Assembly: GCF_003231275.1 (NCBI RefSeq)
Contig: NZ_QKVL01000017.1
Span: 1-64,000, forward strand
Length of the DNA: 64,000 nt
Source: Pseudomonas huaxiensis
Lineage (GTDB): Bacteria > Pseudomonadota > Gammaproteobacteria > Pseudomonadales > Pseudomonadaceae
Direction of reading: 5' to 3'
The position numbers and the translations under genes are program-made. Of this stretch, positions 42,085 through 50,863 are shown piece after piece. Positions within the stretch are counted from its first letter, which is position 1. Each line of letters opens with the position of its first letter. The notes below the pieces were generated by a model. The model saw nothing but the letters and a program-made list of their open reading frames with translations, was not told the DNA's origin and ran no database searches.

Positions 42085-42699
42085 GTGACCGAAACCTCCC
42101 CTTTCACCAGCGCAACGCAGAAGCAACAGGAGCGTGAAGCCAAGCGCCAGGCCGTGCTCCGCGCGGCGGTGCGGATCTTCAACGAGCGTGGTTTCCACGC
42201 CACCCTGCTCGACGATGTGGCCGTCAGCCTGGGCATCTCCAAACCGACGATCTATCACTACCTGGGCAACAAGGAACAGGTGCTGCTGCAGTGCGTCATC
42301 CACGGCCTGGAACAACTGATCGACGCCGCAGACAAGGCGCGCCAGGAGCCCGGCCAAGGCATCGACCGGTTGCGCAGCTACCTGCGGCGCTACGCGGAAA
42401 TCAACATGGATGACTTCGGCCGCTGCGTGATCCGCACCGGCGACGAAGCCCTGTCCGAGGAAGGCCGTACCCGCTTCCGCGCCCTGAAAAGTGATATCGA
42501 CCGGGCCATGCGCGGGTTGATCGAAGAAGCCATCGCCGACGGCTCCGTCGCGCCCTGCGACGCGCGGCTGCTGGCCTTCACCCTGGCCGGCGCGCTCAAC
42601 TGGCCCGCGCGCTGGTTCTCCCCGGATGGCAAGCAAACGAAGGAAGAGGTGGCCGCGCAAATGGTCGACCTGCTGACCAGCGGATTCGCGCCGCGCTGA
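42085..42699 (+). CDS. TetR/AcrR-family repressor
   Basis: This regulator is 204 aa with a GTG start at 42085. The N-terminal HTH is RQAVLRAAVRIFNERGFHAT, followed by LLDDVAVSLGISKPTIYHYL and the GNKEQVLLQCV helix. It is divergent from the eight-gene acyl-CoA operon and so probably represses it, with an acyl-CoA as the likely inducer, as for FadR/LiuR-type or PsrA-type TetR proteins. The last helices are hydrophobic, fitting a ligand pocket. Confidence 0.92.
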   Translation: MTETSPFTSATQKQQEREAKRQAVLRAAVRIFNERGFHATLLDDVAVSLGISKPTIYHYLGNKEQVLLQCVIHGLEQLIDAADKARQEPGQGIDRLRSYLRRYAEINMDDFGRCVIRTGDEALSEEGRTRFRALKSDIDRAMRGLIEEAIADGSVAPCDARLLAFTLAGALNWPARWFSPDGKQTKEEVAAQMVDLLTSGFAPR

Positions 42700-42759
42700 G
42701 CCAAGCTACGCAATGCAACGCAACTGTCGGAAGCGGCGAAGGAAGGAGGGTGTCGCAAC

Positions 42760-45405
42760 ATGCTCAATGTGCCTGATTGCCCTGACACGAGGTTCATCGG
42801 ACCTGTACCACTGTCGCAGCAGATCGAACGCGTTCGGCTGCTCCCGCTGATCGCCCGCGCGGGCGGCACGCTCACCCTGCTGAGCGCGCCCGCCGGTTTC
42901 GGCAAGTCGACGGTAATGGCCCAGACCTGCGCGCAATTGAGCCAGGCCGGCATCGCCACCGCCTGGCTCAACACCCATGCGGCGGACAACGACCTGCCGC
43001 GCTGGCTCGCCAGCCTCGACAGGATCACCAGCCATCTCGGCATCGCCCGGCCCGGCTGCGATGCCATCACCTGCCTGACGATGCCCACCGCCTCATACGC
43101 GCTGTTCATCGATGAACTGGAAACCATCCAGGAGCCATCGGTACTCGCCCTGCTCCAGGAACTGGCCCTTCACCTGCCCCATCGCGCCTACCTGATCGCC
43201 ACCACCCGGCTGACCCCGGCTCTGGGCCTGGCGCGGCTGAGGGCCAGTGGTCGGCTGACGGAAATCGGCGCCGGCGAGCTGCGTTTCGATATCGAAGAAA
43301 GCCAGGCGCTGCTCGACGGCCAGCTCGGCGCCGCGTCCCTGTCCCGCGCCGATGTCGAGCACCTGCACGGCAAGACCGAGGGCTGGGCCGCAGCGTTGTG
43401 GCTGGCGTCGATTGCGCTCAAGCGCAGCGAGTCGCGGCTGGAGTTCATCGCCCGCTTCTCCGGCTCCACCAGCACCGTGGCCCAGTACCTGAGCGAAGTG
43501 GTGCTGGCGGAGCAATCGCCGACCGTGCGCCGGGTGCTGCTGCGCATGAGCGTGCCGAGGCACTTCAACCCGGTGCTGTGCGAGGCGCTGAACCCGGGCG
43601 TCGACGGGCGGGAAATGATCGAGCAGCTCCAGGCCCAGGGGCTGGCCGTGCCGGTTGAAACGAAACACGGCCTGTGGCGTTTCCACAGCCTGTTCGCGGA
43701 ATTCCTCCGTGACCAGCTCGACCGCGAAAGCCCCGGCGAAAACGCCCGTCTGCACCTTGCCGCCTCGCGCTGGTTCGACAGTCAAGGCCAGGCGGTGCAG
43801 GCCATTGATCACGCCGTGCTCGGCCAGCAGTACGAGCAGGCCATTCTGTTGCTCGAACACCATACCGAATCGCTGCTGGAACAAGGCCGGATGCGCTTGC
43901 TGCGCCGCTGGTTCACCGCCATTCCCGAACACCTGGTGGCCGCACGGCCGCGCTTGCACGTGATGTCGCTGTGGGCCCTGGCGCTGACCGAGGGCGCGCA
44001 CCTGGCGTGGCAGGAACTGGAGCGGCTCGACTGGCGCAACAGCCCCGACCCGCACGTGCGCAACCACGGCGCCGCGCTTTACCCGACCCTGCTGGGCATG
44101 CGTGACCACTGCGAAGAAGCGGTGACGGTCGGCATGCGCACCCTGAACAACCTTGAAGCCCGGCATACCTTCGCCAGCACCACCCTGCTCAATGCCATCG
44201 CCCACCAGACCCTGATCATCGGCGACACCCGCGATGCCCAGCGCATGGTCGATGCCGCGCGCCGCCTGCACGGCGGCGAAAGCCACTTCAATCGCATGTA
44301 TTCGGAAACCACCGAGGGCCTGATCGACCTGTTGCACGGTCGTCTGCGCCACGCCTCCGCGCGCTTTCGCCTGGCCGTCGATGTCACCCGCACCAGCCAC
44401 CATCGGCACGTCCACGGCAATGCCTGGGCCGGGGTTCTGCACACCGCGACGGTGTACGAAGCCAACGACCTCGCCCAGACGCGGCACCTGATCAACGTCT
44501 ACCTGCCGCTGGCCCGTGAAGTCGGCATTCCCGACCACTTGATCCTGATCTACCTGCTCAAATGCCGGCTGGCGTTCACCGAAAACGACCTGGAAACCGC
44601 GCTGCACGCACTGACCGAACTCGAATACCTCGGCCACCGCCGCAGCCTGCCCCGCGCGGTGGCTGCGGCCCAACTGGAGCGGGCGAAGATCCTGCTGATC
44701 CAGGGCGAGGGCGAGGCGGCGCGGGACGAGTTGAGCCGCGCCGATGACCCAGTGATCTGGGCGCGGGAATGCCGGCAGCGGCTGCTCGCCCACGACAGCC
44801 ACTACCTGCGCCTGGCACGGCTGCGCTGGGACATTCATTTTGGCGATCCGGTCGCCGCCCTCAAGCAACTGGCCGTCGACCTCGAAGAAGCCAACGCCTC
44901 GGGCCGTCGCCACCGTGCGCTGGTGCTGCAGTTGTTGCAGGTGCTGGCGTTGCAGCGCTGCGACAACCTGCTCGCCGCGCACAAAACACTGGAAGAGGCG
45001 CTGACGTTCGCCGCGCGCGAAGGCTACGTGCGCACCGTACTCGATGAAGGGGCGGCGCTCGGCCAGGTGGTGCTGGAGTTCAAGCAGTTGTACGAGGCAC
45101 GCAGCTCGCGCACGCCGCTGTTGCTGGATTATCTGCGTTCGCTGCTGATCGGTTTTGGCCCGGCGCTCCCCCCCGAGCAGGCCAGGCCCGCCTCCGCCGC
45201 GCCGCTGCCCGAGCCGCTGACGCGCAAGGAAATCGAAGTCCTGGTGCTGCTCACCGATGGCTGCTCCAACCTCGACCTGGCCGGGCGCATGCACGTGTCA
45301 CTGAGCACCGTGCGCACCCACCTGCGCAACATCAACGCCAAGCTGTCGACCGGCAGCCGCAACCAGGCGCTGGCCGTGGCGAGGAAGATGGGGCTAGTGT
45401 CATAA
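42760..45405 (+). CDS. LuxR-family ATP-dependent activator (MalT/LAL type)
   Basis: This large regulator has 881 aa. The N-terminal signalling ATPase has a Walker A motif in SAPAGFGKSTVMAQ (about residues 44-57) and a Walker B-like ALFIDELETI. A long helical TPR-like sensor region covers about 330-800. A C-terminal LuxR HTH follows (LTRKEIEVLVLLTDGCSNLD, VSLSTVRTHLRNINAKL). The architecture equals that of MalT and AlkS, which need ATP and an inducer. It sits 60 bases after the TetR gene and before a carrier, porin, dehydrogenase and CaiB gene, so it is probably the activator of the plus-strand half of this catabolic region. Confidence 0.9.
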   Translation: MLNVPDCPDTRFIGPVPLSQQIERVRLLPLIARAGGTLTLLSAPAGFGKSTVMAQTCAQLSQAGIATAWLNTHAADNDLPRWLASLDRITSHLGIARPGCDAITCLTMPTASYALFIDELETIQEPSVLALLQELALHLPHRAYLIATTRLTPALGLARLRASGRLTEIGAGELRFDIEESQALLDGQLGAASLSRADVEHLHGKTEGWAAALWLASIALKRSESRLEFIARFSGSTSTVAQYLSEVVLAEQSPTVRRVLLRMSVPRHFNPVLCEALNPGVDGREMIEQLQAQGLAVPVETKHGLWRFHSLFAEFLRDQLDRESPGENARLHLAASRWFDSQGQAVQAIDHAVLGQQYEQAILLLEHHTESLLEQGRMRLLRRWFTAIPEHLVAARPRLHVMSLWALALTEGAHLAWQELERLDWRNSPDPHVRNHGAALYPTLLGMRDHCEEAVTVGMRTLNNLEARHTFASTTLLNAIAHQTLIIGDTRDAQRMVDAARRLHGGESHFNRMYSETTEGLIDLLHGRLRHASARFRLAVDVTRTSHHRHVHGNAWAGVLHTATVYEANDLAQTRHLINVYLPLAREVGIPDHLILIYLLKCRLAFTENDLETALHALTELEYLGHRRSLPRAVAAAQLERAKILLIQGEGEAARDELSRADDPVIWARECRQRLLAHDSHYLRLARLRWDIHFGDPVAALKQLAVDLEEANASGRRHRALVLQLLQVLALQRCDNLLAAHKTLEEALTFAAREGYVRTVLDEGAALGQVVLEFKQLYEARSSRTPLLLDYLRSLLIGFGPALPPEQARPASAAPLPEPLTRKEIEVLVLLTDGCSNLDLAGRMHVSLSTVRTHLRNINAKLSTGSRNQALAVARKMGLVS

Positions 45406-45410
45406 CCACG

Positions 45411-45553
45411 AGGCTCTGTACGAAACGCATCCGAGCTCGCCCATGCTGCGTTGAAAACAGGCTCGGGATGCTCATTGACAACCAGTCAACTCCGCTCCCT
45501 CGCCTGTTTTCGCCTTGCCTGGCCTTCGCTCGAATACCTTTCGTACAGAGCCT
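45411..45553. mobile_element. 143-bp MITE-like element with 15-bp perfect terminal inverted repeats
   Basis: AGGCTCTGTACGAAA at 45411-45425 is perfectly inverted at 45539-45553. The inside has GAAAACAGGC / GCCTGTTTTC near-palindromic parts. No coding capacity exists and no clear target-site duplication is seen. The ends look like those of a DNA transposon of the IS5 kind, suggesting a non-autonomous copy. It lies 5 bases after the regulator stop codon. Confidence 0.7.
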
Positions 45554-45556
45554 AAG

Positions 45557-45582
45557 AAAAATCGTCTTTTGTGACGATTTTT
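45557..45582. terminator. Terminator-like hairpin after the MITE
   Basis: AAAAATCGTC (45557-45566) pairs perfectly with GACGATTTTT (45573-45582) around ttttgt. The right arm ends in five T, followed by a C-rich stretch. It may end transcription of the LuxR-type regulator, displaced downstream by the MITE, or be an operator of the next gene. Confidence 0.5.
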
Positions 45583-45722
45583 CCCCTCCCCCCGCCCCCT
45601 AGACTGATCCCGAAACCCGCTATCCCGCGCCACGTGCAGCAGGCTTGCGATTGCAGTCCGGTCGTCAGGGCCGCCGTCGGTCATCTGACAGATCCAACAA
45701 CAATAATTAACGGGATTGAGCA

Positions 45723-47042
45723 ATGAACGAGCAAAGCACCACCCTCCCCTACACCGAAAGCAAGATCCACCCCGGACGCTGGACGGCGGTGGGTTGCCTG
45801 ATCATCTTCTACGCGATTTCGATGGTCGACCGCTTCATCCTTTCCGCCGTCGCCCAGCCGGTCACCCAGAGCCTGGAACTGTCCAACACGCAGATGGGCC
45901 TGCTGCTGGGTGCGGGCTTCGCCGTGCTGTATTCCATCGCCGGGATTCCGGTGGCCTACCTGATCGACAAGGGCAACCGCACCCGGGTGATCCTCGCCGG
46001 CGTGCTGCTCTGGTCGCTGATGACCGCGGCGTCTGCCTTCACCGTCGATTTCACCACCCTGATCATCTGCCGCGCCGGCGTTGCGATCGGCGAAGCGGTG
46101 CTGACCCCGGCGGCGATGTCGCTGATAGGCGACATGTTCCAGCGCAAGGAGCGCGCGCTGCCCACCAGCTTCTACATGGCCACCGGCAACATCATGGCAA
46201 CCGGCGCGTTCATTATTGGCGGCGCGGTGTACCAGTTCGCCGGCGGGCAACAAATCATTCCTGGCATGGAGCCCTGGCGCTTCACCCTGCTCGCCGTGAG
46301 CCTGCCGGGGCTGCTGATGATGGTGCTGTTCGCCCTGGCAGTCCGCGAACCGGCACGGGTCGAAACACCCTCGTCCACAACAGGCGCCGGCATCGACGCA
46401 CTGCTGCCGTTCCTGGTCGGCAACAAGGCCATGTTCATCCCCTTCTTCATCGCCACCGGGCTGATTTCATCCCTGACCCTGGGGGTGATTTCCTGGGCGC
46501 CCACCCTGCTGATCCGCCTGCATGACCTGAGCGCCGCCCAAGCCAGCTTCGTGTTCGGCTCGGTAGGCCTGCCGACCTCGGTGCTGGGCACGCTGTGCCT
46601 GCCATGGCTGGCGAGCCGGCTGCAGAAGGCCGGTCGGGCGGACGGCATTGCGCTGATTCTGATGGTGGCGGTAGCCATCCCGGTGCCCGCGATCATCGCC
46701 GGCTTGCTGGTGGGCGATTACTGGCTGCTGGTCGCAGCGTTCGCGGTGTGCATGATGTTCCTGCCGAGCATCTCGGTCATGACCTGCCTGGGCATGCAGA
46801 TGATCAGCCCATCCCGGCTGCGGGCACGCACCGTGGCGGTCAATCTACTGGTGATCAACCTCTTCGGCTACACCGTCGGCCCGTTCCTCAGCGGCGTCCT
46901 GGCCGACCGCGTGTTCAGCGGCCCGACGGCGATCGCCTCGGCACTCGCGACCATGGCGGCAATCATCGGTCCCGGCGCCCTGCTCGGCTTTCTCTTCGCC
47001 CGCCGCCACTTCGGCCAGATGATGAACGCGCAGAAAGACTGA
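45723..47042 (+). CDS. MFS organic-acid transporter (ACS/Spinster-like)
   Basis: This twelve-helix carrier has 439 aa. Helix 1 contains LIIFYAISMVDRFILSAVAQ, followed by MGLLLGAGFAVLYSIAGIPV and the YLIDKGNRTRVILAGVLLW loop, as in the spinster-like/anion:cation symporter groups. It precedes an OprD porin and an acyl-CoA dehydrogenase on the same strand and is the expected inner-membrane importer of the acid degraded by this region. The 317-base gap before it holds a MITE and a hairpin. Confidence 0.87.
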   Translation: MNEQSTTLPYTESKIHPGRWTAVGCLIIFYAISMVDRFILSAVAQPVTQSLELSNTQMGLLLGAGFAVLYSIAGIPVAYLIDKGNRTRVILAGVLLWSLMTAASAFTVDFTTLIICRAGVAIGEAVLTPAAMSLIGDMFQRKERALPTSFYMATGNIMATGAFIIGGAVYQFAGGQQIIPGMEPWRFTLLAVSLPGLLMMVLFALAVREPARVETPSSTTGAGIDALLPFLVGNKAMFIPFFIATGLISSLTLGVISWAPTLLIRLHDLSAAQASFVFGSVGLPTSVLGTLCLPWLASRLQKAGRADGIALILMVAVAIPVPAIIAGLLVGDYWLLVAAFAVCMMFLPSISVMTCLGMQMISPSRLRARTVAVNLLVINLFGYTVGPFLSGVLADRVFSGPTAIASALATMAAIIGPGALLGFLFARRHFGQMMNAQKD

Positions 47043-47102
47043 GCGTCACCTGCGGCCGCGAGGCCGCCATTACTCCCTACAAAAACAAGAACCGGAGCCG
47101 CC

Positions 47103-48377
47103 ATGAATTTGCGCACCGCAACCCTGCTCGCCTGCTCGTTGCCCCTGTCTCTCCCGGCACAGGCACAGACCCGCTTCATCACCGACAGCAGCGCCTCCGT
47201 GCTGCTGCACAACTACTATTTCGACCGCGACTACAAAGACCCCGCAAACCCCGCACTGAAACGTGAGCTACGGGAATGGGCCCAGGGCGTGACCCTGGAC
47301 TTCAAGTCCGGCTACACCGAAGGGCCGGTCGGATTCGGCCTGGACCTGACCAGCATGACCGGCCTGAAACTGGACTCCTCCCCCAGCCGTGCCGGCACCC
47401 AGTTGCTGCCACTCGACTCCCAGGGCCGCGCCGAGGACAGCTTCAGCAGCTTCGGCGGTGTCGCCAAAGTGCGCTTCGCCCAGTCCAAACTGAATACCGG
47501 CAGAATGGTGCTGACCCTGCCCATCGCCTTTTCCAGTCCCGGCCGCCTGCTCCCGCAGACCTTTCAGGGCACGACCTTCCAGTCGGACGATTTCGACAGC
47601 CTGACGCTGATGGGCGGCTACCTCGACCGCATCAAGTTCCGCGATTCGAGCAACTACGAAAACATCCGCGTGACCGCGCAGAACGGCCGTTTCCGCGATG
47701 TCGACTCCAGCGGTTTCAGCTATGTCGGCGCCAAATACAAGGTCGCCCCCAACTTCACCGCCAGCTACTACCACGCCACGCTGAACGACATCTATCGCCA
47801 GGATTACGTGTGGCTGGTGCACGACCTGCCGCTGGGACCGGGCAGTCTGAAAACCGATTTCCGTTGGGTGAGGTCCGGTGAGGACGGCGCCGCCAACGCC
47901 GGCAACGTCGACAACGACAACCTCGGTGTGGTCTTCAGGTACGCCCTCGGCGGGCACACCTTCAGCACCGGCTACATGGCGCTGTTCGGCGACACCGCCC
48001 AGCCGTACATGGGCCGCAGCGAGCCGTCGCCAACCGTCGAAGGGGCCATCGCCACGGACTTTCTCAATGCCAAGGAGCGCACCTGGCAGGTGCGCTGGGA
48101 CTACAACTTCGCGGTCCAGGGCATCCCGGGGCTGACGGCTATGCTCTGGCACATGCGCGGCGACAACATCGAGCTGCCCGAGCGCATGGGCGGTAGCGGC
48201 CTCTACGAGCGCGAAAGCCAGGCCCAGGTGGCCTATGTCATCCAGTCCGGGCCGTTGCAGGGGCTGGGCGTCAAGGTCCGCCACGCCTGGTACCGCAACG
48301 ACTTCACCCAGGCCGCGACCTTCCGCGACAACAACGACTTGCGGGTCAACATCGTCTATTCCTGGAAACTCTGGTGA
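47103..48377 (+). CDS. OprD-family outer-membrane porin
   Basis: This porin has 424 aa. The signal peptide MNLRTATLLACSLPLSLPAQAQ is followed by RFITDSSASVLLHNYYFDRDY, the OprD-family N-terminus, then WAQGVTLDFKSGYTEGPVGF and ending in NIVYSWKLW. It is about as similar in design to the porin at 22209 as members of the Opd subfamily are to one another. It follows the MFS carrier and precedes an acyl-CoA dehydrogenase, so it probably admits the same acid across the outer membrane. Confidence 0.92.
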   Translation: MNLRTATLLACSLPLSLPAQAQTRFITDSSASVLLHNYYFDRDYKDPANPALKRELREWAQGVTLDFKSGYTEGPVGFGLDLTSMTGLKLDSSPSRAGTQLLPLDSQGRAEDSFSSFGGVAKVRFAQSKLNTGRMVLTLPIAFSSPGRLLPQTFQGTTFQSDDFDSLTLMGGYLDRIKFRDSSNYENIRVTAQNGRFRDVDSSGFSYVGAKYKVAPNFTASYYHATLNDIYRQDYVWLVHDLPLGPGSLKTDFRWVRSGEDGAANAGNVDNDNLGVVFRYALGGHTFSTGYMALFGDTAQPYMGRSEPSPTVEGAIATDFLNAKERTWQVRWDYNFAVQGIPGLTAMLWHMRGDNIELPERMGGSGLYERESQAQVAYVIQSGPLQGLGVKVRHAWYRNDFTQAATFRDNNDLRVNIVYSWKLW

Positions 48378-48382
48378 ACAGC

Positions 48383-48405
48383 GCGGGGCGCCTGTCGCGC
48401 CCCGC
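48383..48405. other. Intra-operon GC hairpin
   Basis: GCGGGGCGC (48383-48391) and GCGCCCCGC (48397-48405) form a perfect 9-bp stem with a 5-base loop, starting just after the porin stop and ending 3 bases before the AGGAGGT site of the next gene. With no T tract it is more likely an mRNA-processing or stabilising stem that sets unequal expression of porin and dehydrogenase. Confidence 0.45.
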
Positions 48406-48417
48406 TCAGGAGGTTTA

Positions 48418-49557
48418 ATGCAACGTCCCGGCTTCAGCACAGAACATCAGATCTTCCGCGAAAGCTATCGGGCTTTCCTGCAAAAAGAGGTGCAGCCACA
48501 CAAACAGGCGTGGCGCGAAGCGGGCATCGTCCCGCGGGAAATGTTCCGGAAAATGGGCGACCTCGGCTACCTGCTGGTGTGGGCCGACGAAGCACACGGC
48601 GGCCTTGGCCTGTGGGACTTCCGCTATCAGCAGATCATGATCGAGGAAGACAACCGCTTCGGCGAGGTGGGCTTCTATCACACCCTGCACAGCCGCCTGG
48701 TCGCGCCTTACCTCCTGCACTTCGGCAGCCCGGCGCAACAGGCCCGCTACCTGCCCGCCTGCGCAAAGGGCGAAAGCATCCTGGCGATCGCCATGACCGA
48801 GCCCGATGCCGGCAGCGACCTGGCCGGCATCAAGACTCGTGCCCAGGCACGGGACGATCACTGGGTGCTCAATGGCGCCAAGACCTACATTTCCAACGGC
48901 ATCAACGCCGACGTGGTACTGGTCGCCGCCAGAACCGACCCGGACAACCCGCGACGGATCGGCCTGTTCCTTGTCGAGCGCGGCATGCCGGGGTTCGAGC
49001 GCGGCCGCAAGCTGGCCAAGATGGGCCTGCATGCCCAGGACACCGCCGAACTGTTCTTCAACGACGTGCGCGTCTCCAAGGCCAATGTGCTGGGTGACGC
49101 CGCGCAGGGGTTGAGCTACCTGAAGACCTCGCTGGTGGAAGAGCGCCTGATCTGCGCCGTCGGCTCGCTGGCCAACGCCCAGTGCGGTTTCGACCTGACC
49201 CGCGATTACGTGCTGGAGCGCAAGGCATTCGGCAAGACCATCGCCGACTTCCAGAACACCCGCTTCGTGCTGGCGGAACTGGCGGCGGCGTTGGAAATGG
49301 CCCAGGTTTATGTCGACCATTGCGTCGCCCTGCACAACGACAACGCGCTCAGCGTGCCGTCGGCGGCCAAGGCCAAGCTGATCACCAGTGAGCTGGAATC
49401 CCGGGTCATGGATGCCGGTGTGCAACTGCACGGTGGCGCGGGCTACATGCAGGAATACGAGATTTGCCAGCGTTTCCAGGACGCGCGAGTGTCGCGGATC
49501 TTCGCCGGCAGCTCGGAAATCATGAAAGAAATCATCGCTCGCGCCGTGCTTGGCTGA
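48418..49557 (+). CDS. Acyl-CoA dehydrogenase 2
   Basis: This FAD acyl-CoA dehydrogenase has 379 aa, with a perfect AGGAGGT before ATG 48418. Family features are AIAMTEPDAGSDLAGIKTRA, WVLNGAKTYISNGINADV, the RKAFGKTIADFQNTRF helix, GGAGYMQEYEICQRFQDARV and the C-terminal IFAGSSEIMKEIIAR. This is a classical short/medium/branched-chain type, unlike the ACAD10/11-like one at 39944. It is followed after 25 bases by a CaiB/racemase-family gene, and together they may process a 2-methyl-branched acyl-CoA. Confidence 0.9.
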   Translation: MQRPGFSTEHQIFRESYRAFLQKEVQPHKQAWREAGIVPREMFRKMGDLGYLLVWADEAHGGLGLWDFRYQQIMIEEDNRFGEVGFYHTLHSRLVAPYLLHFGSPAQQARYLPACAKGESILAIAMTEPDAGSDLAGIKTRAQARDDHWVLNGAKTYISNGINADVVLVAARTDPDNPRRIGLFLVERGMPGFERGRKLAKMGLHAQDTAELFFNDVRVSKANVLGDAAQGLSYLKTSLVEERLICAVGSLANAQCGFDLTRDYVLERKAFGKTIADFQNTRFVLAELAAALEMAQVYVDHCVALHNDNALSVPSAAKAKLITSELESRVMDAGVQLHGGAGYMQEYEICQRFQDARVSRIFAGSSEIMKEIIARAVLG

Positions 49558-49582
49558 GCATCGCCCCGTTCGAGGAGCTGAT

Positions 49583-50656
49583 ATGGGACCCCTGCAAGGC
49601 GTCAAAGTCGTTGAATTGTCCGGCATCGGACCCGCCCCGTTCTGCGCCATGGTGTTGGCCGATCTCGGCGCGGACGTGGTGCGTATCGTGCGTCCCGGCA
49701 CCGGCGTGGACCCGGCCGATGTACTCAGCCGTAATCGCCCCACCGTGGAAATCGACATCCGCAGCGCCCCAGGACAAGCCTCTGTCCTGGCTCTGTTGGC
49801 CCAGGCCGACATCCTGATCGAGGGTTTCCGGCCCGGGGTCATGGAAAAGAACGGCCTCGGTCCGAGCGAATGCCAGGCCATCAATCCACGGCTGATCTAT
49901 GGGCGCATGACCGGCTGGGGCCAGTACGGACCGCTAGCCCAGGCGGCTGGCCACGACCTCAACTACATCGCCCTGACCGGCGCCTTGCATGGCATTGGTC
50001 GCCCGGGCGAAACGCCGCCGCCGCCGGTGAACTTCATCGGCGACTTCGGCGGTGGCGGGATGTTGTTGCTGGTGGGAGTGCTGGCGGCGCTGCATGAGGC
50101 CGCGCGTTCCGGCATGGGCCAGGTCATCGATGCCGCCATGACCGACGGCACTGCGCTGCTGACAAGTTTCATACACGGACTCAGGGCTACCGGACACTGG
50201 CGCAATGAGCGCGGCGCCAACCTGCTCGATGGTGCGGCGCCTTTCTACGACACCTATCGCTGCGCCGACGGCCGCTTCATCTCTCTGGGCGCCATCGAGC
50301 CGCAGTTCTACGCGCTGTTGCGCGAGCGCTGCGGGCTGGAAGGCAGCCTGTTTGACGAACAGATGAACCCGGCAACCTGGCCCACGCAGAAGCAGGCGTT
50401 GGCGGGAATCATCGCGACCCGCACGCGGGATGAATGGTGCGTGCTGCTCGAAGGCAGCGATGCCTGCTTCGCGCCCGTGCTGGATTGGGATGAAGCGCCG
50501 CAGCATGCGCATAACCTTGCCAGGGAAACCTTCATCAACCTTGACGGGGTTACTCAACCGGCCCCTGCGCCGCGCTTTTCGCGGACTGCGCCGGACGTTC
50601 CGCGACCTGCTTATGGTGCATCGCTGGAGGCGTTGCTGCGACGCTGGGAGGGCTGA
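49583..50656 (+). CDS. CaiB/BaiF family: alpha-methylacyl-CoA racemase or CoA-transferase
   Basis: This class III CoA-transferase-fold protein has 357 aa, with GAGGAG before ATG 49583. It shows GVKVVELSGIGPAPFCAMVL, ADVVRIVRPG, and GRMTGWGQYGPLAQAAGHDL continuing NYIALTG. The GHDLNYIALTG segment with its Asp is the signature of alpha-methylacyl-CoA racemases rather than of true CoA-transferases. A racemase would turn (2R)- into (2S)-2-methylacyl-CoA, the form that acyl-CoA dehydrogenases accept, fitting the adjacent dehydrogenase. It is the last gene of the plus-strand unit. Confidence 0.87.
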   Translation: MGPLQGVKVVELSGIGPAPFCAMVLADLGADVVRIVRPGTGVDPADVLSRNRPTVEIDIRSAPGQASVLALLAQADILIEGFRPGVMEKNGLGPSECQAINPRLIYGRMTGWGQYGPLAQAAGHDLNYIALTGALHGIGRPGETPPPPVNFIGDFGGGGMLLLVGVLAALHEAARSGMGQVIDAAMTDGTALLTSFIHGLRATGHWRNERGANLLDGAAPFYDTYRCADGRFISLGAIEPQFYALLRERCGLEGSLFDEQMNPATWPTQKQALAGIIATRTRDEWCVLLEGSDACFAPVLDWDEAPQHAHNLARETFINLDGVTQPAPAPRFSRTAPDVPRPAYGASLEALLRRWEG

Positions 50657-50819
50657 GTCGCGCTGCGCATAATAAAGAAGGTTCACCTGGAGGCTTGGGC
50701 TCTGGGGTGTCGGTTCTGCGAGATTCCCCATTCTAGGCGGCGACGCTGCCGTATCGAATGGCTAACCCCGCAGCACCGACGCTCAAAAATCACAGTCCTC
50801 CGTACCCCGTGAACAACCA

Positions 50820-50851
50820 TAAAAAAACGCCGGCATGCCGGCGTTTTTTCA
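50820..50851. terminator. Bidirectional Rho-independent terminator
   Basis: A perfect 18-base palindrome (ACGCCGGCATGCCGGCGT, 50827-50844) is flanked by seven A on the left and six T on the right. It lies 13 bases beyond the stop of hpd and serves as a strong terminator for hpd (minus) and for the CaiB gene (plus). Confidence 0.92.
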
Positions 50852-50863
50852 TGCGCTGAGGTA

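Noticed and set aside
43093..45294. A 733-codon open frame on the minus strand inside the MalT-like regulator
   Set aside because: It is fully antisense to a gene with intact Walker and HTH motifs. Its own translation is rich in Gln, His and Arg and has no recognisable motif.
48383..48405. Hairpin between porin and dehydrogenase as a terminator
   Set aside because: No T tract follows and an ideal ribosome site begins 3 bases later, so it is listed as an intra-operon stem instead.
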